The notes under the pieces are model-generated. The model saw only the letters and a program-made list of their open reading frames with translations, ran no database searches and was not told where the DNA came from. Source: Sulfotelmatobacter sp049792875 (GTDB taxonomy: Bacteria > Acidobacteriota > Terriglobia > Terriglobales > Acidobacteriaceae). From it: a DNA stretch of 64,000 nucleotides. Shown here piece after piece: positions 46,326-55,573 of the stretch; position 1 is the stretch's first letter, and each line of letters begins with the position of its first letter. The stretch spans positions 1 through 64,000 of the forward strand of contig JBARBI010000014.1 in the NCBI GenBank assembly GCA_049792875.1, read 5' to 3'. Both the position numbers and the translations under genes were made by a program.

Positions 46326-46871
46326 ATGAAGGAATCGGAAGAACGCGTGCCGACCGCGACATTTGAAGACCTGGCCATGCCCCTGTTTGACCAGCTCTAC
46401 AACTTCGCGCGCTGGCTGACCCAGGACACCGCCGAGGCGGAGGACTTGGTGCAGGAGACATACACGAAGGCGCTGCGCGGATTCTCTTCGTTTCAGATGG
46501 GCACGAACTTCCGGGCCTGGATGTACCGCATCCTGCGGAATTCGTTTCTGAGTTCGCGAACCGGGCTCAAGGCCACCGTTGCGATCGACGAGGAAGCCGA
46601 TGAAAGGTTGCTGCCCTCCGAAAACACCACGCCCGAAAGTGTCCTGATCGAACAGGCAAACCGCGAGATGGTGCAGCAGGCGTTAGCGGACTTGCCCGTG
46701 CCGTCCCGCGAGATCCTGTTGCTCTGCGAGGTCGAGGAGATGTCGTACCAGGAAATATCGGAGGCACTGGGGATTCCGGCTGGTACCGTCATGTCGCGCC
46801 TGTTTCGCGCGCGCCGGGCCCTGCGCAGTTTACTGCAACAAAGACTTAAAGGAGGGCGGCATGGCGTGTGA
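46326..46871 (+). CDS. ECF RNA polymerase sigma factor
   Basis: Extracytoplasmic-function sigma-70 of 181 residues. Region 2 is DQLYNFARWLTQDTAEAEDLVQETYTKALRGFSSF with the usual NFRAWMYRILRNSFL. Region 4 is LPVPSREILLLCEVEEMSYQEISEALGIPAGTVMSRLFRAR. It should direct RNA polymerase to envelope-stress or metabolic genes when its anti-sigma releases it. The stop lies inside the anti-sigma start region (11-bp overlap), so both are made together. Target genes are unknown. Confidence 0.95.
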   Translation: MKESEERVPTATFEDLAMPLFDQLYNFARWLTQDTAEAEDLVQETYTKALRGFSSFQMGTNFRAWMYRILRNSFLSSRTGLKATVAIDEEADERLLPSENTTPESVLIEQANREMVQQALADLPVPSREILLLCEVEEMSYQEISEALGIPAGTVMSRLFRARRALRSLLQQRLKGGRHGV

Positions 46872-47613
46872 GACGTGGCGCGAACAACTCGACGCTTACC
46901 TGGACGGCGAAATCGCGCCCGCCGAGGCCGCCGCAGTAAGCGCTCATACCCGCGGTTGCGCCGCATGCGCGGCGGATGCTCTGGAGAGGGTGCACCTCAA
47001 GAGATCGGTAGCCGCGGCCGGCAGGCGCTACGGGGCGAGCGCCGAACTACGGAATCGGATCGCGAAGAGCATCAGCTCCAAGCCACGCCGGGAGTCAGGC
47101 TGGTTCTGGAAAATCCTCGCCCTGCCCGCCCTCGCAGTGTTGATCGTTTCGGTCGGTGTGAATTTGTACGTGCGCCGCGAGAACGCCCGCCAGCAGCGCG
47201 TCTACAGCGAATTGGCCGACCTGCACGTCGCCGCTTTGGCCAGCGCGACACCGGTCGACGTTGTGTCCACCGACCGGCATACCGTGAAGCCCTGGTTTCA
47301 GGGAAAGATTCCTTTTACCTTCAGTCTGCCGGAGCTTCAGGGATCAGAGTTCACCCTGCTCGGGGGTCGGGTGACCTATCTCGCACAAACGCCAGGGGCG
47401 CACCTGATCTATCAGGTGCGCAAGCACCAGGTCTCGGTTTTTATTTTTCAAGATCGCGGAGAAGAGACGGCGAGCCTGCCGTCCGGGCCGGTCCATGCAC
47501 TGTCGTTCAGCATGGAAAACTGGACGCAGAACGGGCTGAGGTATTTTGTGGTGGGGGATGTCGCCCCTGACGACATTCGGACATTGAGTACCCTGCTGCG
47601 CGATGCGGCGTAG
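46861..47613 (+). CDS. Anti-sigma factor with zinc finger
   Basis: Membrane anti-sigma of 250 residues. The N-terminal zinc-binding anti-sigma domain carries His29, Cys33 and Cys36 in AHTRGCAAC, typical of ZAS proteins that hold the cognate ECF sigma. One membrane helix follows near residue 82 (ILALPALAVLIVSVGVNLYV). The outside part (about 105-250) has a beta-rich fold with KIPFTFSLPELQGSEF and GRVTYLAQTPGAHLIYQV. It begins within the last codons of the sigma gene and should be its regulator. Confidence 0.9.
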   Translation: MACETWREQLDAYLDGEIAPAEAAAVSAHTRGCAACAADALERVHLKRSVAAAGRRYGASAELRNRIAKSISSKPRRESGWFWKILALPALAVLIVSVGVNLYVRRENARQQRVYSELADLHVAALASATPVDVVSTDRHTVKPWFQGKIPFTFSLPELQGSEFTLLGGRVTYLAQTPGAHLIYQVRKHQVSVFIFQDRGEETASLPSGPVHALSFSMENWTQNGLRYFVVGDVAPDDIRTLSTLLRDAA

Positions 47614-47664
47614 TTGCTGGCCGGGCTCAGACGCCGCCAGTCGAGACATCGAGCTTCGCTCGAC

Positions 47665-47686
47665 GGACAGCCGAGGGCGGCTGTCC
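47665..47686. terminator. Hairpin between convergent anti-sigma and menG genes
   Basis: GGACAGCCG and CGGCTGTCC form a perfect 9-bp stem with a 4-nt loop, 52 bases after the anti-sigma stop and 12 before the menG stop. A smaller TCGAGC-TTC-GCTCGA hairpin lies just before it. Probably ends transcripts from both strands, though T-runs are absent. Confidence 0.55.
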
Positions 47687-47697
47687 CCACCTGAGCA

Positions 47698-48492
47698 CTA
47701 CTTCTTCCCGCGATACAAGCCCGCGATTCCAAACGTGTAAGGCGTCCAAGTGGCTTCGGCAAAGCCTGCGCGCTTCATTCTCGCGAGCATTTCTTCTGGA
47801 GGTGGAAAACGTTCGACCGAGGCGGGGAGATACGCATATGGGCCACGGACTCCGGAAATCAGAGTGCCGACTCGAGGTAGCACTTGCTTGAAATAAATGC
47901 AGTAGAGCGCACCCATCATTCCTCCTGGCTCGCCGAAGTCGAGGATGCCGAACTCACCGCTAGGACGCAGTACACGGGCGATCTCGCGCAGTCCGGCGTC
48001 GTAATCGGCCAGGTTGCGGAAGCCGAATGCCGAGGTCACCAGATCGAAGTGGGCGCTCGGAAAGGGCAGGCTGAGCGCATCGGCTTCGATCCAGCCCGGC
48101 CGTGATCCATTCTGCGCAACCCACGAGGACTTCGCCACGGCGCGCTGCAGCATGGCGTGAGAGAAATCGGCACCGAGAATCTGAGGAGAGGACCTCCCCG
48201 CCTGGCGTCGAAGGGCGAACGTCATGTCCCCCGTTCCGCAACACAGGTCCAGGATGCGGGCGCCCGGGCGAGCCAGAATGTCGCGGAACGAACCAGCGGT
48301 GCGTCGCCACCACAGCCGGTCGATATTGCAGGACAAGACGTGGTTCAGCAGGTCGTAGCGCGGAGCAATCGAGGTGAACATCTCGCGGACAGCCCGCGCA
48401 GCCGAACCCTGGTCGCTTGCACCTTCCGGTGCTGCTCCCACTACCGTAAATTTGCTGGCTTCATCCACAATCGCTGGACCGCCGCGGCTCAC
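47698..48492 (-). CDS. menG: Demethylmenaquinone methyltransferase (UbiE/MenG family)
   Basis: Adds the last methyl group in menaquinone (or the C-methyl in ubiquinone) synthesis with SAM. Length 264. The family signature VREMFTSIAPRYDLLNHVLS opens the domain, followed by ILDLCCGTGDMTFAL and FGFRNLADYDAGLREIARVLRPSGEF. The end GIAGLYRGKK is a UbiE/MenG feature. It overlaps the DinB gene by 4 bp (48489-48492) and shares the strand with aroB, so chorismate-derived menaquinone chemistry may be grouped. Ubiquinone use cannot be excluded. Confidence 0.93.
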   Translation of the reverse strand: MSRGGPAIVDEASKFTVVGAAPEGASDQGSAARAVREMFTSIAPRYDLLNHVLSCNIDRLWWRRTAGSFRDILARPGARILDLCCGTGDMTFALRRQAGRSSPQILGADFSHAMLQRAVAKSSWVAQNGSRPGWIEADALSLPFPSAHFDLVTSAFGFRNLADYDAGLREIARVLRPSGEFGILDFGEPGGMMGALYCIYFKQVLPRVGTLISGVRGPYAYLPASVERFPPPEEMLARMKRAGFAEATWTPYTFGIAGLYRGKK

Positions 48493-49028
48493 TTTCGCTT
48501 CTTCTTTTTCTGGCGCGCGCTTTTCAGCTGCGCGGCGATGCCTTCAATCTGCAGGACGTGGTTGGTATCGTGCCCGGCAAACATGCGCGCCAGATGGGCG
48601 ATGGTCTCCTTGCCGCGCTCGGCGTGCATACCGTAGTTGTCCCAACCCTCCCGTGGAAGCGCCTTCAGCATCGCCAGATTGTTCTCGCGGAGCACGCGGA
48701 AGACTTCCAGCGACTGTTTCGGATCGCGCTTGCCATATTGAAACACGGACGCCCATACGTCCTGGTCAAATGCCTGGATGGCCGTTCCATTCGCACCCAG
48801 CACAGAGCGCATCCGCCAACTCGCCACGATTTCGACGTCGGCCAGGTGCGCGACGATTTCTGCAATCGACCACTTCCCCGGAGCAGGCTTCCACTTCACT
48901 TCCTTCAGAGTCAGCCCGTTGATCAATTTCTTTAGTTTGGGCATGGTTGTCCGTTGGACTTGGATTGCGTCCTGGCCTTCTACATGACCCAGGATCCTCT
49001 GGATGTACTGCTGCGCTGTTTCTGGCAT
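48489..49028 (-). CDS. DinB superfamily protein
   Basis: Soluble four-helix DinB-like protein of 179 residues. Start at 49028 gives MPETAQQYIQRILGHV. The metal-site residues are the His in IVAHLADVEIVASWR and later Glu/His in MFAGHDTNHVLQIEG. DinB-like enzymes may act as thiol- or metal-dependent transferases or hydrolases; no specific role is known. It lies between aroB and menG and its stop overlaps menG's start. The frame opens at 49241, but the upstream part overlaps aroB in another frame and is not protein-like. Confidence 0.82.
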   Translation of the reverse strand: MPETAQQYIQRILGHVEGQDAIQVQRTTMPKLKKLINGLTLKEVKWKPAPGKWSIAEIVAHLADVEIVASWRMRSVLGANGTAIQAFDQDVWASVFQYGKRDPKQSLEVFRVLRENNLAMLKALPREGWDNYGMHAERGKETIAHLARMFAGHDTNHVLQIEGIAAQLKSARQKKKKRK

Positions 49029-49050
49029 ATTTTTCTTCTCGAGTGCGAAT

Positions 49051-50166
49051 TTATTTTCCCCAAACCCATCCGCCACGCGACAGGCGCCGCAATTGTTCCA
49101 CGGCGTCCACCACGGCAGTCCCCGGCACATCGCTGGCGACCTCGACCTTGCCAATCTCGCGCGGCAGGATGAAGTGCACCACTCCGTTCTGAGTTTTCTT
49201 GTCGGACTGCAGGCGGGCCAGAATCTTGCGCGAGTTGACATTCACTTCCGGCAGCCGGCCCAGGCTCAACACGGCATCGGTAATGCGGCCTGCGGTGACA
49301 CTGTCGGTGCGCCCTACACTGAGCGCGATGTTGGTCGCGGCGATCATACCCCAGGCGACCGCCTCGCCGTGCAGGAGGCGGCGATAGCCGGTCTCGGCCT
49401 CCAGCGCGTGGCCAATGGTATGACCCAGGTTAAGAACGCGGCGCAGGCCCCCCTCGCGCTCATCCGCGGAGACTACTTCCGCTTTCAGCCTCACGGATTG
49501 CGCGATCAGCCACTCCAATTCGACGGGATCGCGCTTCAGGATCCGGGCGCGATTCTGCTCGAAGCGTAGAAAAAGCTCGATGTTCCCAATGATGCCGCAC
49601 TTCAGGGCCTCATAGAGTCCTGCACGAAACTCACGGTCGGGCAGCGTCTTCAGCACGGTTGGATCGATCAGCACGACCCGCGGATGGTGGAACGTTCCCA
49701 CCAGGTTCTTGCCGGCTACGAGATTGACTCCCGTTTTCCCGCCGATCGAGGCATCCACCTGGGCCAGCACGGTTGTAGGAATCTGGACCAATTCGATCCC
49801 ACGCATATAGAGAGCGGCCAGCAGTCCGCTGACGTCGCCCACAACTCCCCCGCCCAAAGCGATAACCACTGCTTTGCGGTCGGCACCCAGGTGCGCCAGC
49901 TTTTCAGCAAGAGCTTCTACCGTTGCCAGACGCTTTGTGGGCTCGCCATCGGGCATGGGAATCACCTGTGGCGTGAAACCGCTGGCCTTCATGGAACGGA
50001 CAAGTTTCGCTCCCCAGTGCTTGCGGACCGGTGGGACAGTCACCACGAAGAGGCGGCTGGCTTGCGGCAATAGCTCGCTCAGGACCGAGCCCGCACGAGT
50101 GAGCAAGCCGTTCTCGATCCAAGCCTGGTATGGCCGCGGGGGCACATGGATGGTCACTTGCGGCAT
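49051..50166 (-). CDS. aroB: 3-dehydroquinate synthase
   Basis: Second step of the shikimate pathway: converts DAHP to 3-dehydroquinate using NAD and a divalent metal, in the cytoplasm. Length 371. The NAD-binding block is GGGVVGDVSGLLAALYMRGIELVQIPTTVLAQVDASIGGKTGVNL. GKNLVGTFHHPRVVLIDP and RVLNLGHTIGHALEAETGYRRLLHGEAVAWGM carry the metal His and active site. It starts divergent from nadB and begins an operon with DinB and menG, a link between chorismate supply and menaquinone. Confidence 0.96.
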   Translation of the reverse strand: MPQVTIHVPPRPYQAWIENGLLTRAGSVLSELLPQASRLFVVTVPPVRKHWGAKLVRSMKASGFTPQVIPMPDGEPTKRLATVEALAEKLAHLGADRKAVVIALGGGVVGDVSGLLAALYMRGIELVQIPTTVLAQVDASIGGKTGVNLVAGKNLVGTFHHPRVVLIDPTVLKTLPDREFRAGLYEALKCGIIGNIELFLRFEQNRARILKRDPVELEWLIAQSVRLKAEVVSADEREGGLRRVLNLGHTIGHALEAETGYRRLLHGEAVAWGMIAATNIALSVGRTDSVTAGRITDAVLSLGRLPEVNVNSRKILARLQSDKKTQNGVVHFILPREIGKVEVASDVPGTAVVDAVEQLRRLSRGGWVWGK

Positions 50167-50234
50167 GCGGTTCCATAATAGCGTATGCGCTCAACTGACC
50201 GCCCTGCTCCACGAAGTGGTACCATTTCCCGTCT

Positions 50235-51806
50235 ATGAAGGGTCTTCCAGCCGAGACCGACTTCGTGGTGATTGGCTCTGGTGTCTCCGGCCTGCGTGCA
50301 GCCATTGATGTGGCCGAGGCCGGACGTGTGCTCGTTCTCGCCAAGAAGGAAATCCCCCAGCCACAAGTTCCATCCGTCGGGGATGGCCCTGCTCCATTGA
50401 GCGATGAGGATGAAGTCACTCTGCACCTGCAGGACACACTCAGTGCCGGCGACGGTCTGTGCAATCCGGCGGCGGTCAAGATTCTGGTGGACGAAGGCCC
50501 CCAGTGTATCGAGGAGTTGATCGCATGGGGAAAGCAGATCGACCGCCATGGCAGCAAGCTGGTCTTCGGGCCGGAAAGCGGACACAGCCGAGGCCACCTG
50601 TTGCATGCGCAGGGTGACTCGACGGGAGCTGAAATCCTGCGAACACTCTCCGGGAAAGCCCATTCCCTGAAGAACATTTCCTTTGCCCAGTTCACGTTTT
50701 CGACGGGGCTGAATTGGGATGATGGGCGGCGGATCACCGGCCTCTCGCTGATCAATGAGAAGGGAGTTCCGCAGGAAGTCGCTTGTTCTGCCGTGCTGCT
50801 AGCCACCGGCGGGATGGGACAACTTTATCGCAACACCACGAATTCTGACGGCGTCACGGGAGACGGCGTGGCGATGGCCTTCCGCGCAGGCGCGGAAATC
50901 AGCGACTTGGAGTTCGTTCAGTTTCATCCCACGGTGCTTTATGTAAAGAATGCACCACGATTTCTGCTGTCCGAGGCGCTGCGCGCGGAAGGCGCGCACC
51001 TGCGCAACTTCGAAATGAACCGGTTCATGGGAAAGTACCACCCCCTGGGCGAACAGGCGCCGCGCGATGTGGTGGCGCGGGCCATCGTTCACGAAATGGA
51101 AATCAGCCGGGCCAAAAATCCGTTCGTCTATCTCGACCTCACGCATCTCAACGCCACAAAAGTCCAGAAGCGATTCCCTCGGATTTATGCGGCGTGCATG
51201 CATCACAACATCGACATCACCGAGGACATGATTCCCGTGCGCCCCGGAGCACACTTCAGCATGGGCGGCGTGCGAACGAATATCGACGGTAAGGCGAACG
51301 TCGCAGGACTCTACGCCGCCGGCGAAGTTGCGGCCTCAGGCGTGCACGGCGCGAACCGCCTGCCCAGCAATTCCCTGCTGGAAGGCCTCGTGTACGGGGC
51401 GCGTGCTGGGAGGGCGATGCGTGAGGAATTGAGGCAAGGACCCGCAATAAACCGTCAACCGCGGGCCGCGTACTCGAACGGGCCGGTCGATGCGGGCGCA
51501 GAAGAACTGATCGGGCAAATTCAAGACTGGATGCAAAGCGAAATCGGCATCGTGCGCATGCGCGTGGGAATGCAAAAGGCGGTCAAGAATCTGGAAGAGA
51601 TAGCTCCGAAACTGGCTCACCCCAAGACACGGAGGGCGCACGAGGCGTCGAACCTGCATTTGACGGCTCTGCTGGTTGCGCGCTCGGCCCTGGCGCGCGA
51701 GGAAAGCCGGGGGGCACACTATCGCATGGACTGCCCGGATCATGATGACAGGAAGTTCTTGAAGCACTCGGTGATTCGGGGAGATAAAGTAGTATTCGTG
51801 TCCTGA
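50235..51806 (+). CDS. nadB: L-aspartate oxidase-like protein with altered FAD loop
   Basis: Oxidises L-aspartate to iminoaspartate, first step of NAD synthesis, with FAD. Length 523 and most motifs fit: dinucleotide fold VIGSGVSGLRAA, DTLSAGDGLCNPAAV, AHFSMGGVRTN, GLYAAGEVAASGVHGANRLPSNSLLEGLVYGA. The usual isoalloxazine-binding loop (S-x-x-x-A-Q-G-G-I-A) is missing: in its place stands IPQPQVPSVGDGPAPLSDEDE. Also HSRGHLLHA differs from the usual HSRxRxxHA. Either the loop is diverged or two small compensating frameshifts changed it; the rest of the protein is intact. nadA and nadC are not in the window. Confidence 0.84.
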   Translation: MKGLPAETDFVVIGSGVSGLRAAIDVAEAGRVLVLAKKEIPQPQVPSVGDGPAPLSDEDEVTLHLQDTLSAGDGLCNPAAVKILVDEGPQCIEELIAWGKQIDRHGSKLVFGPESGHSRGHLLHAQGDSTGAEILRTLSGKAHSLKNISFAQFTFSTGLNWDDGRRITGLSLINEKGVPQEVACSAVLLATGGMGQLYRNTTNSDGVTGDGVAMAFRAGAEISDLEFVQFHPTVLYVKNAPRFLLSEALRAEGAHLRNFEMNRFMGKYHPLGEQAPRDVVARAIVHEMEISRAKNPFVYLDLTHLNATKVQKRFPRIYAACMHHNIDITEDMIPVRPGAHFSMGGVRTNIDGKANVAGLYAAGEVAASGVHGANRLPSNSLLEGLVYGARAGRAMREELRQGPAINRQPRAAYSNGPVDAGAEELIGQIQDWMQSEIGIVRMRVGMQKAVKNLEEIAPKLAHPKTRRAHEASNLHLTALLVARSALAREESRGAHYRMDCPDHDDRKFLKHSVIRGDKVVFVS

Positions 51807-51835
51807 TGTCTTGACGCCGGAGCGGTTTTTAGTCC

Positions 51836-52849
51836 TTAGTCCTTGTTGATTACCGGAAAAGCTGTCGAGAGCAAGATTGAAGTCAGCAGAACCCCAGCCA
51901 CCACGCCTAAGGTCGCCGCGATAGGAACGCGGAAATAGTCCGCCGCGATCATCTTCAAGCCCACCAATATCAATACGACCGCCAGTCCATAATGCAAGAA
52001 ACGGAAGACCTTCATGAGACCCGAGATCGCGAAAAACATCGAGCGCAGTCCCAGAATCGCGAAAACGTTCGAGGTATAGACGATGAACGCATTCAGGGTG
52101 ATGGCAAGAACCGCGGGAATCGAGTCGATCGCGAATAGAACATCAGTGGTCTCGATCACCAGAAGCACCACCAGCAACGGCGTGGCGTAGAGACGGGAAT
52201 TTTCCTGCCGGTTGCGGACGAAGAATCGGCCCCCCTGGTAGTCGTCGGTCACCGGGATCCAGCGGCGCAGCGCCCTCACCATGGGATTGGCGGAAGGATC
52301 GATCTGGTGCTGCCCCATCGCGCACACGCGAATGCCGCTATAAACCAGCAGGCTCCCGAAGATGTAAAGCACCCAATGGAAGCGGGAGATCAGACCGACC
52401 CCGGCGACGATGAAGATGCCCCGCATCAGGAGAGCGCCCAGAACTCCCCAGAACAGAACACGATGCTGTTGCTCATCGGGGACAGCAAAGTAGTTGAAAA
52501 TCACCAGGAATACGAACAGGTTATCGACGCTGAGCGAGAGTTCCAGAACGTATCCCGTGACAAACTCCAGGGCAACCTGGTGGCCTTGCCAGAAGTACAC
52601 GATGACGGCAAACCCCGCCGCCATTGCAGCATACACGGCGCTCCAACCCAGCGCTTCGCGGGAGCGAACAACGCGGCCGGGGCGATGGACACGAAGATCC
52701 ACCAACAGCATGCCCAACGCGAGAAGGTTGAAAACGATCCAGAAATAGAGCAATGGAAGTCCTGGCAGCGTTGTGAATTGTTGATTTTTGATCGCTGATT
52801 GTTGATTAAGAAACCGGGGGCCTAGATTTTCTCGGGCTTCAATCAACAA
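51836..52849 (-). CDS. TerC family membrane protein
   Basis: Membrane protein with about nine helices in the TerC/Alx family (manganese export or tellurium resistance). YVLELSLSVDNLFVFLVIF and LVIETTDVLFAIDSIPAVLAI carry the two conserved Asp clusters. It ends in FPVINKD. The first 29 residues (up to TTLPGLP) are encoded by an AATCAACAATC-type repeat and are unlike normal TerC starts; the true start is probably downstream, near the first helix at FWIVFNLLALG, but no clear ATG is there. No yybP-type riboswitch was recognised, and there is almost no leader. Confidence 0.85.
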   Translation of the reverse strand: MLIEARENLGPRFLNQQSAIKNQQFTTLPGLPLLYFWIVFNLLALGMLLVDLRVHRPGRVVRSREALGWSAVYAAMAAGFAVIVYFWQGHQVALEFVTGYVLELSLSVDNLFVFLVIFNYFAVPDEQQHRVLFWGVLGALLMRGIFIVAGVGLISRFHWVLYIFGSLLVYSGIRVCAMGQHQIDPSANPMVRALRRWIPVTDDYQGGRFFVRNRQENSRLYATPLLVVLLVIETTDVLFAIDSIPAVLAITLNAFIVYTSNVFAILGLRSMFFAISGLMKVFRFLHYGLAVVLILVGLKMIAADYFRVPIAATLGVVAGVLLTSILLSTAFPVINKD

Positions 52850-52867
52850 CCAACAATCAGCAATTCT
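52775..52867. repeat. Inverted repeat of the AATCAACAATC family over the TerC 5' end
   Basis: GCTGATTGTTG (52794-52804) and CAACAATCAGC (52851-52861) are perfect 11-bp arms; further arms GAATTG and CAATTC lie outside them. The element spans the beginning of the TerC reading frame and the gap to the M28 gene. Confidence 0.6.
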
Positions 52868-52868
52868 C

Positions 52869-54389
52869 CTACTTCAGCCTTCCCCGCTGGCCGCTGACCC
52901 ATTCGTCCCAAATGCCTGCGGACTTGAGCATCTCCATACTGTTGGTATCGCGAATCGTTTGCTCGATCTGATCGTGGGTAAGCCGCGGGCCGATCTTCTG
53001 GGGCAGATCGGCCAACCCTACGCTCAGGGCGGCGGCCTCAGCCACGTGCTTCTTCAGCTGGACAAAGTCCACCTTGTCGTAGGTGTCAGACGTGGCGTGG
53101 TAGTTTTCGAGGTAATTCGCCTCCAGTTGGTCGGCCACGAACGTTGGCACACCCTCCAGCATGAAATCGAAGTGGTCCGTGCCCCATTCCATGTTGGTCT
53201 TCAGTTCTTTCACGTCAAATTGAGCCAGCGGTGCGATCAGTTCATTCGCAATGTTGACCACGTCTTTGCGGCCACCAACAGAAAAACCAGTCGTCTTCCC
53301 CGTGCCCGAGTCGTAGATGACGACTCCGGCAGCCTTGTCGAGTTCGGCGCGATGGCTGTACGCATACAGTCGTGAACCGATCAATCCCTGCTCCTCCCCG
53401 GAGAAAAGGATGAAACGGATGGTGCGGCGCGGAGTCACACCGGAGGCCTTGATAGCCCGCAGTGCGTCCACCACCAGCGCAGCGTTGCACCCGTTATCGA
53501 GTGCGCCCGTGCCCAGTTCCCAGGAATCGAGGTGTGCGCCCAGGATCACGAACTCTTCCGGCTTCTCGCTGCCCCTGATTTCTGCGACGACGTTGGACGA
53601 TTTGATCGGCCCGCCAACCTGGTTGGGAATGGAGAGATCGGCCCACACCAGGTTTCCAGAGGCGAGCAGGCGGGCAATGCGCTCCCCGTCCTCTCGCGCC
53701 ACCAGGACCATCGGCAAGCGGTCGATTTCTCCGGCGGACGAATTCGTGTGCCGGTAAAGAATGTCGTGCTCCCGCGTAGCCAGAAAGGCTACCGCCTTGG
53801 CCTTCTCTTGCACCGCGAGATCGATCACCGGCGGAGCCTGGGAGTATTCGGCGAACAGGTCATCCCAGGTCTTGAGAACGACGGTGTGCACCAGGACGAT
53901 CTTGCCGGAAATGTCGCCGGCTTTCTTGAAATCGGCTTGTGTGCCTTCGCCCACATCCACGATCGGAACGTGTTTCACAGGAGCCAGCGCGGGAGCCCAA
54001 GCCACTGAAACCGCGCGCACACGGAAAGACGAAAGCACAGTTCCACCGCCCACCTTGGAAGCATCCACTTGATAGGCCGTCGTCGCGCTCATCTCGGTCG
54101 CGCCTTCGGACCAGGAGTTCGGAATCGTGAATCCCTCCGTATGAACGCTGTCAGCTCCGGCGGTCGTGAAGGCCTGTACTCCCCATGCAACAGCATGCTG
54201 CATCGCGAGCGTACCGGGCACGCGGCCTCCGACCTCGTCGGTTAACCGTTGTAGGTTCGCCTGCAGCGGCGAAGGCTGAAGAGCTGCCTGAATTACTTGA
54301 TTCATTTGGTTGGTATCGGCGTTAGGCGCGGCCGCGAGGCCCGTGAGGCTGAAGATGCTGGCAAAGAACAGGGTCTTCACAATTCGCAT
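52869..54389 (-). CDS. M28 family zinc aminopeptidase
   Basis: Exported di-zinc peptidase of 506 residues. Signal peptide ends near residue 20 (LTGLAAA). A PA-like insert lies at about residues 130-260 (VPIVDVGEGTQADFKKAG). The peptidase domain has the metal His/Asp in LGAHLDSWELGTGALDNGC, SGEEQGLIGSR carrying the Glu-Glu pair, and HATSDTYDKVD with a late metal His. This fits M28 aminopeptidases or carboxypeptidase Q-like enzymes. Substrates are probably extracellular peptides. Confidence 0.92.
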   Translation of the reverse strand: MRIVKTLFFASIFSLTGLAAAPNADTNQMNQVIQAALQPSPLQANLQRLTDEVGGRVPGTLAMQHAVAWGVQAFTTAGADSVHTEGFTIPNSWSEGATEMSATTAYQVDASKVGGGTVLSSFRVRAVSVAWAPALAPVKHVPIVDVGEGTQADFKKAGDISGKIVLVHTVVLKTWDDLFAEYSQAPPVIDLAVQEKAKAVAFLATREHDILYRHTNSSAGEIDRLPMVLVAREDGERIARLLASGNLVWADLSIPNQVGGPIKSSNVVAEIRGSEKPEEFVILGAHLDSWELGTGALDNGCNAALVVDALRAIKASGVTPRRTIRFILFSGEEQGLIGSRLYAYSHRAELDKAAGVVIYDSGTGKTTGFSVGGRKDVVNIANELIAPLAQFDVKELKTNMEWGTDHFDFMLEGVPTFVADQLEANYLENYHATSDTYDKVDFVQLKKHVAEAAALSVGLADLPQKIGPRLTHDQIEQTIRDTNSMEMLKSAGIWDEWVSGQRGRLK

Positions 54390-54517
54390 ATATGGGGTGC
54401 ATTAGAAATGAAATTCCGGAAAAGCGCAAAACGAGTGCGCAGATGACGACGTTTTCTCCGCGTCCTTCTTGAAGCCTCAGCAATCTATGCGGTTCAATGC
54501 GCTATGACTGGCCGCGC

Positions 54518-55573
54518 TCACCTCGGCGGGAGCGGATCCATCTTGTCGAGGATGCGGACGGTCTCCAGGATTACTGTCCCGCTGATTTCCAGGCTCTTGG
54601 TGCTGAGCTTGTCGACCGTGTCTTGTGTCGTATGGTGAAACACGTTGTTGTATCCGTAGTTGATGTCGATGATGTCGGCGCAAGGAACTCCGATGCCCAT
54701 GAACGGCAGGTGATCATCGGAGATGGCATTGTCGCGGGCGAAGAAGTGCGACTGGTAGCCAAGCCTCGTAGCCGCCTCATACACGACGCTTTCAACCCAC
54801 GGTGTCGAGTTGGTGTCGCGATCAATATCGAGGTCAGCGTCGCCAATCATATCGGCCAGCAGAAATGCTTTGATCTGTTTGGCGGTGCCGTCCTGCTGCC
54901 ACTTCTGCGCCAGATGGCGCGTGCCGTACACGCTGTCGGCATTGGACCACGATTTCATGGCTTCCTCGGCGTCGGTCCAGAGCAGCCAGACGCTGTAGCC
55001 ATCGCGCTTCTTGCCGCGGAGCTGGTTGGCGAACTCGAGCAGAACTGCGCTGGTCGCGGCGCCGTCATTGGCTCCGATAAACGATGTTTCGCGCAGGGGA
55101 TAGTTCGTGTCGTAGTGGCTGGCAAGGACGATGATGCCGTCTTTGGTGCCCGGGAATTTCGCGATGATGTTGCGGACCGGAAATTTTCCTTCCACCGTGT
55201 CAGCCGTGAAGGCGTCGTCTTCGATGGCGTCGCCCTTCAGGTGGGACGTGATGTAGTCCTCGACCTTCTTATGATTGGCACTGCCGATCGGACGGGGGCC
55301 GAGGGCCACGATTTCTTTCACGTATTGCATGGCACGGTTCGCGTCGAACGTCGGGGCGGGGCCGCTATCGGACGGGAATGACAGTTTGGGTGGCGTCGTG
55401 TCGGCAGCCGAGGCGGCAGCGGGCGGATTCTGGCCCTTGTCCTTGTCCTGCGCGGCTTCCTTGCCCGGATCACAGGCAAAGCCGGCCAATGCCAGGGACA
55501 TCAGCAAAATCCACAATGAAGATTTCGCGCCCGCCTTCAGTCCTGCGCCCGTGATGGACTTCGCGCTTGTCAT
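54518..55573 (-). CDS. M28 family glutaminyl-cyclase-like lipoprotein
   Basis: Exported protein of 351 residues. The start ATG 55573 gives a signal ending LALAGFAC, a possible lipobox, and overlaps the tatC stop by 4 bp. The catalytic region resembles glutaminyl-peptide cyclotransferases: LASHYDTNYPLRETSFIGANDGAATSAVLLE, then WTDAEEAMKSW, and DDHLPFMGIGVPCADIID with HHTTQDTVDKL. Function may be pyroglutamate formation at N-terminal Gln, or peptidase. It is co-transcribed with tatBC. Length and motifs match QC-like bacterial proteins. Confidence 0.85.
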   Translation of the reverse strand: MTSAKSITGAGLKAGAKSSLWILLMSLALAGFACDPGKEAAQDKDKGQNPPAAASAADTTPPKLSFPSDSGPAPTFDANRAMQYVKEIVALGPRPIGSANHKKVEDYITSHLKGDAIEDDAFTADTVEGKFPVRNIIAKFPGTKDGIIVLASHYDTNYPLRETSFIGANDGAATSAVLLEFANQLRGKKRDGYSVWLLWTDAEEAMKSWSNADSVYGTRHLAQKWQQDGTAKQIKAFLLADMIGDADLDIDRDTNSTPWVESVVYEAATRLGYQSHFFARDNAISDDHLPFMGIGVPCADIIDINYGYNNVFHHTTQDTVDKLSTKSLEISGTVILETVRILDKMDPLPPR

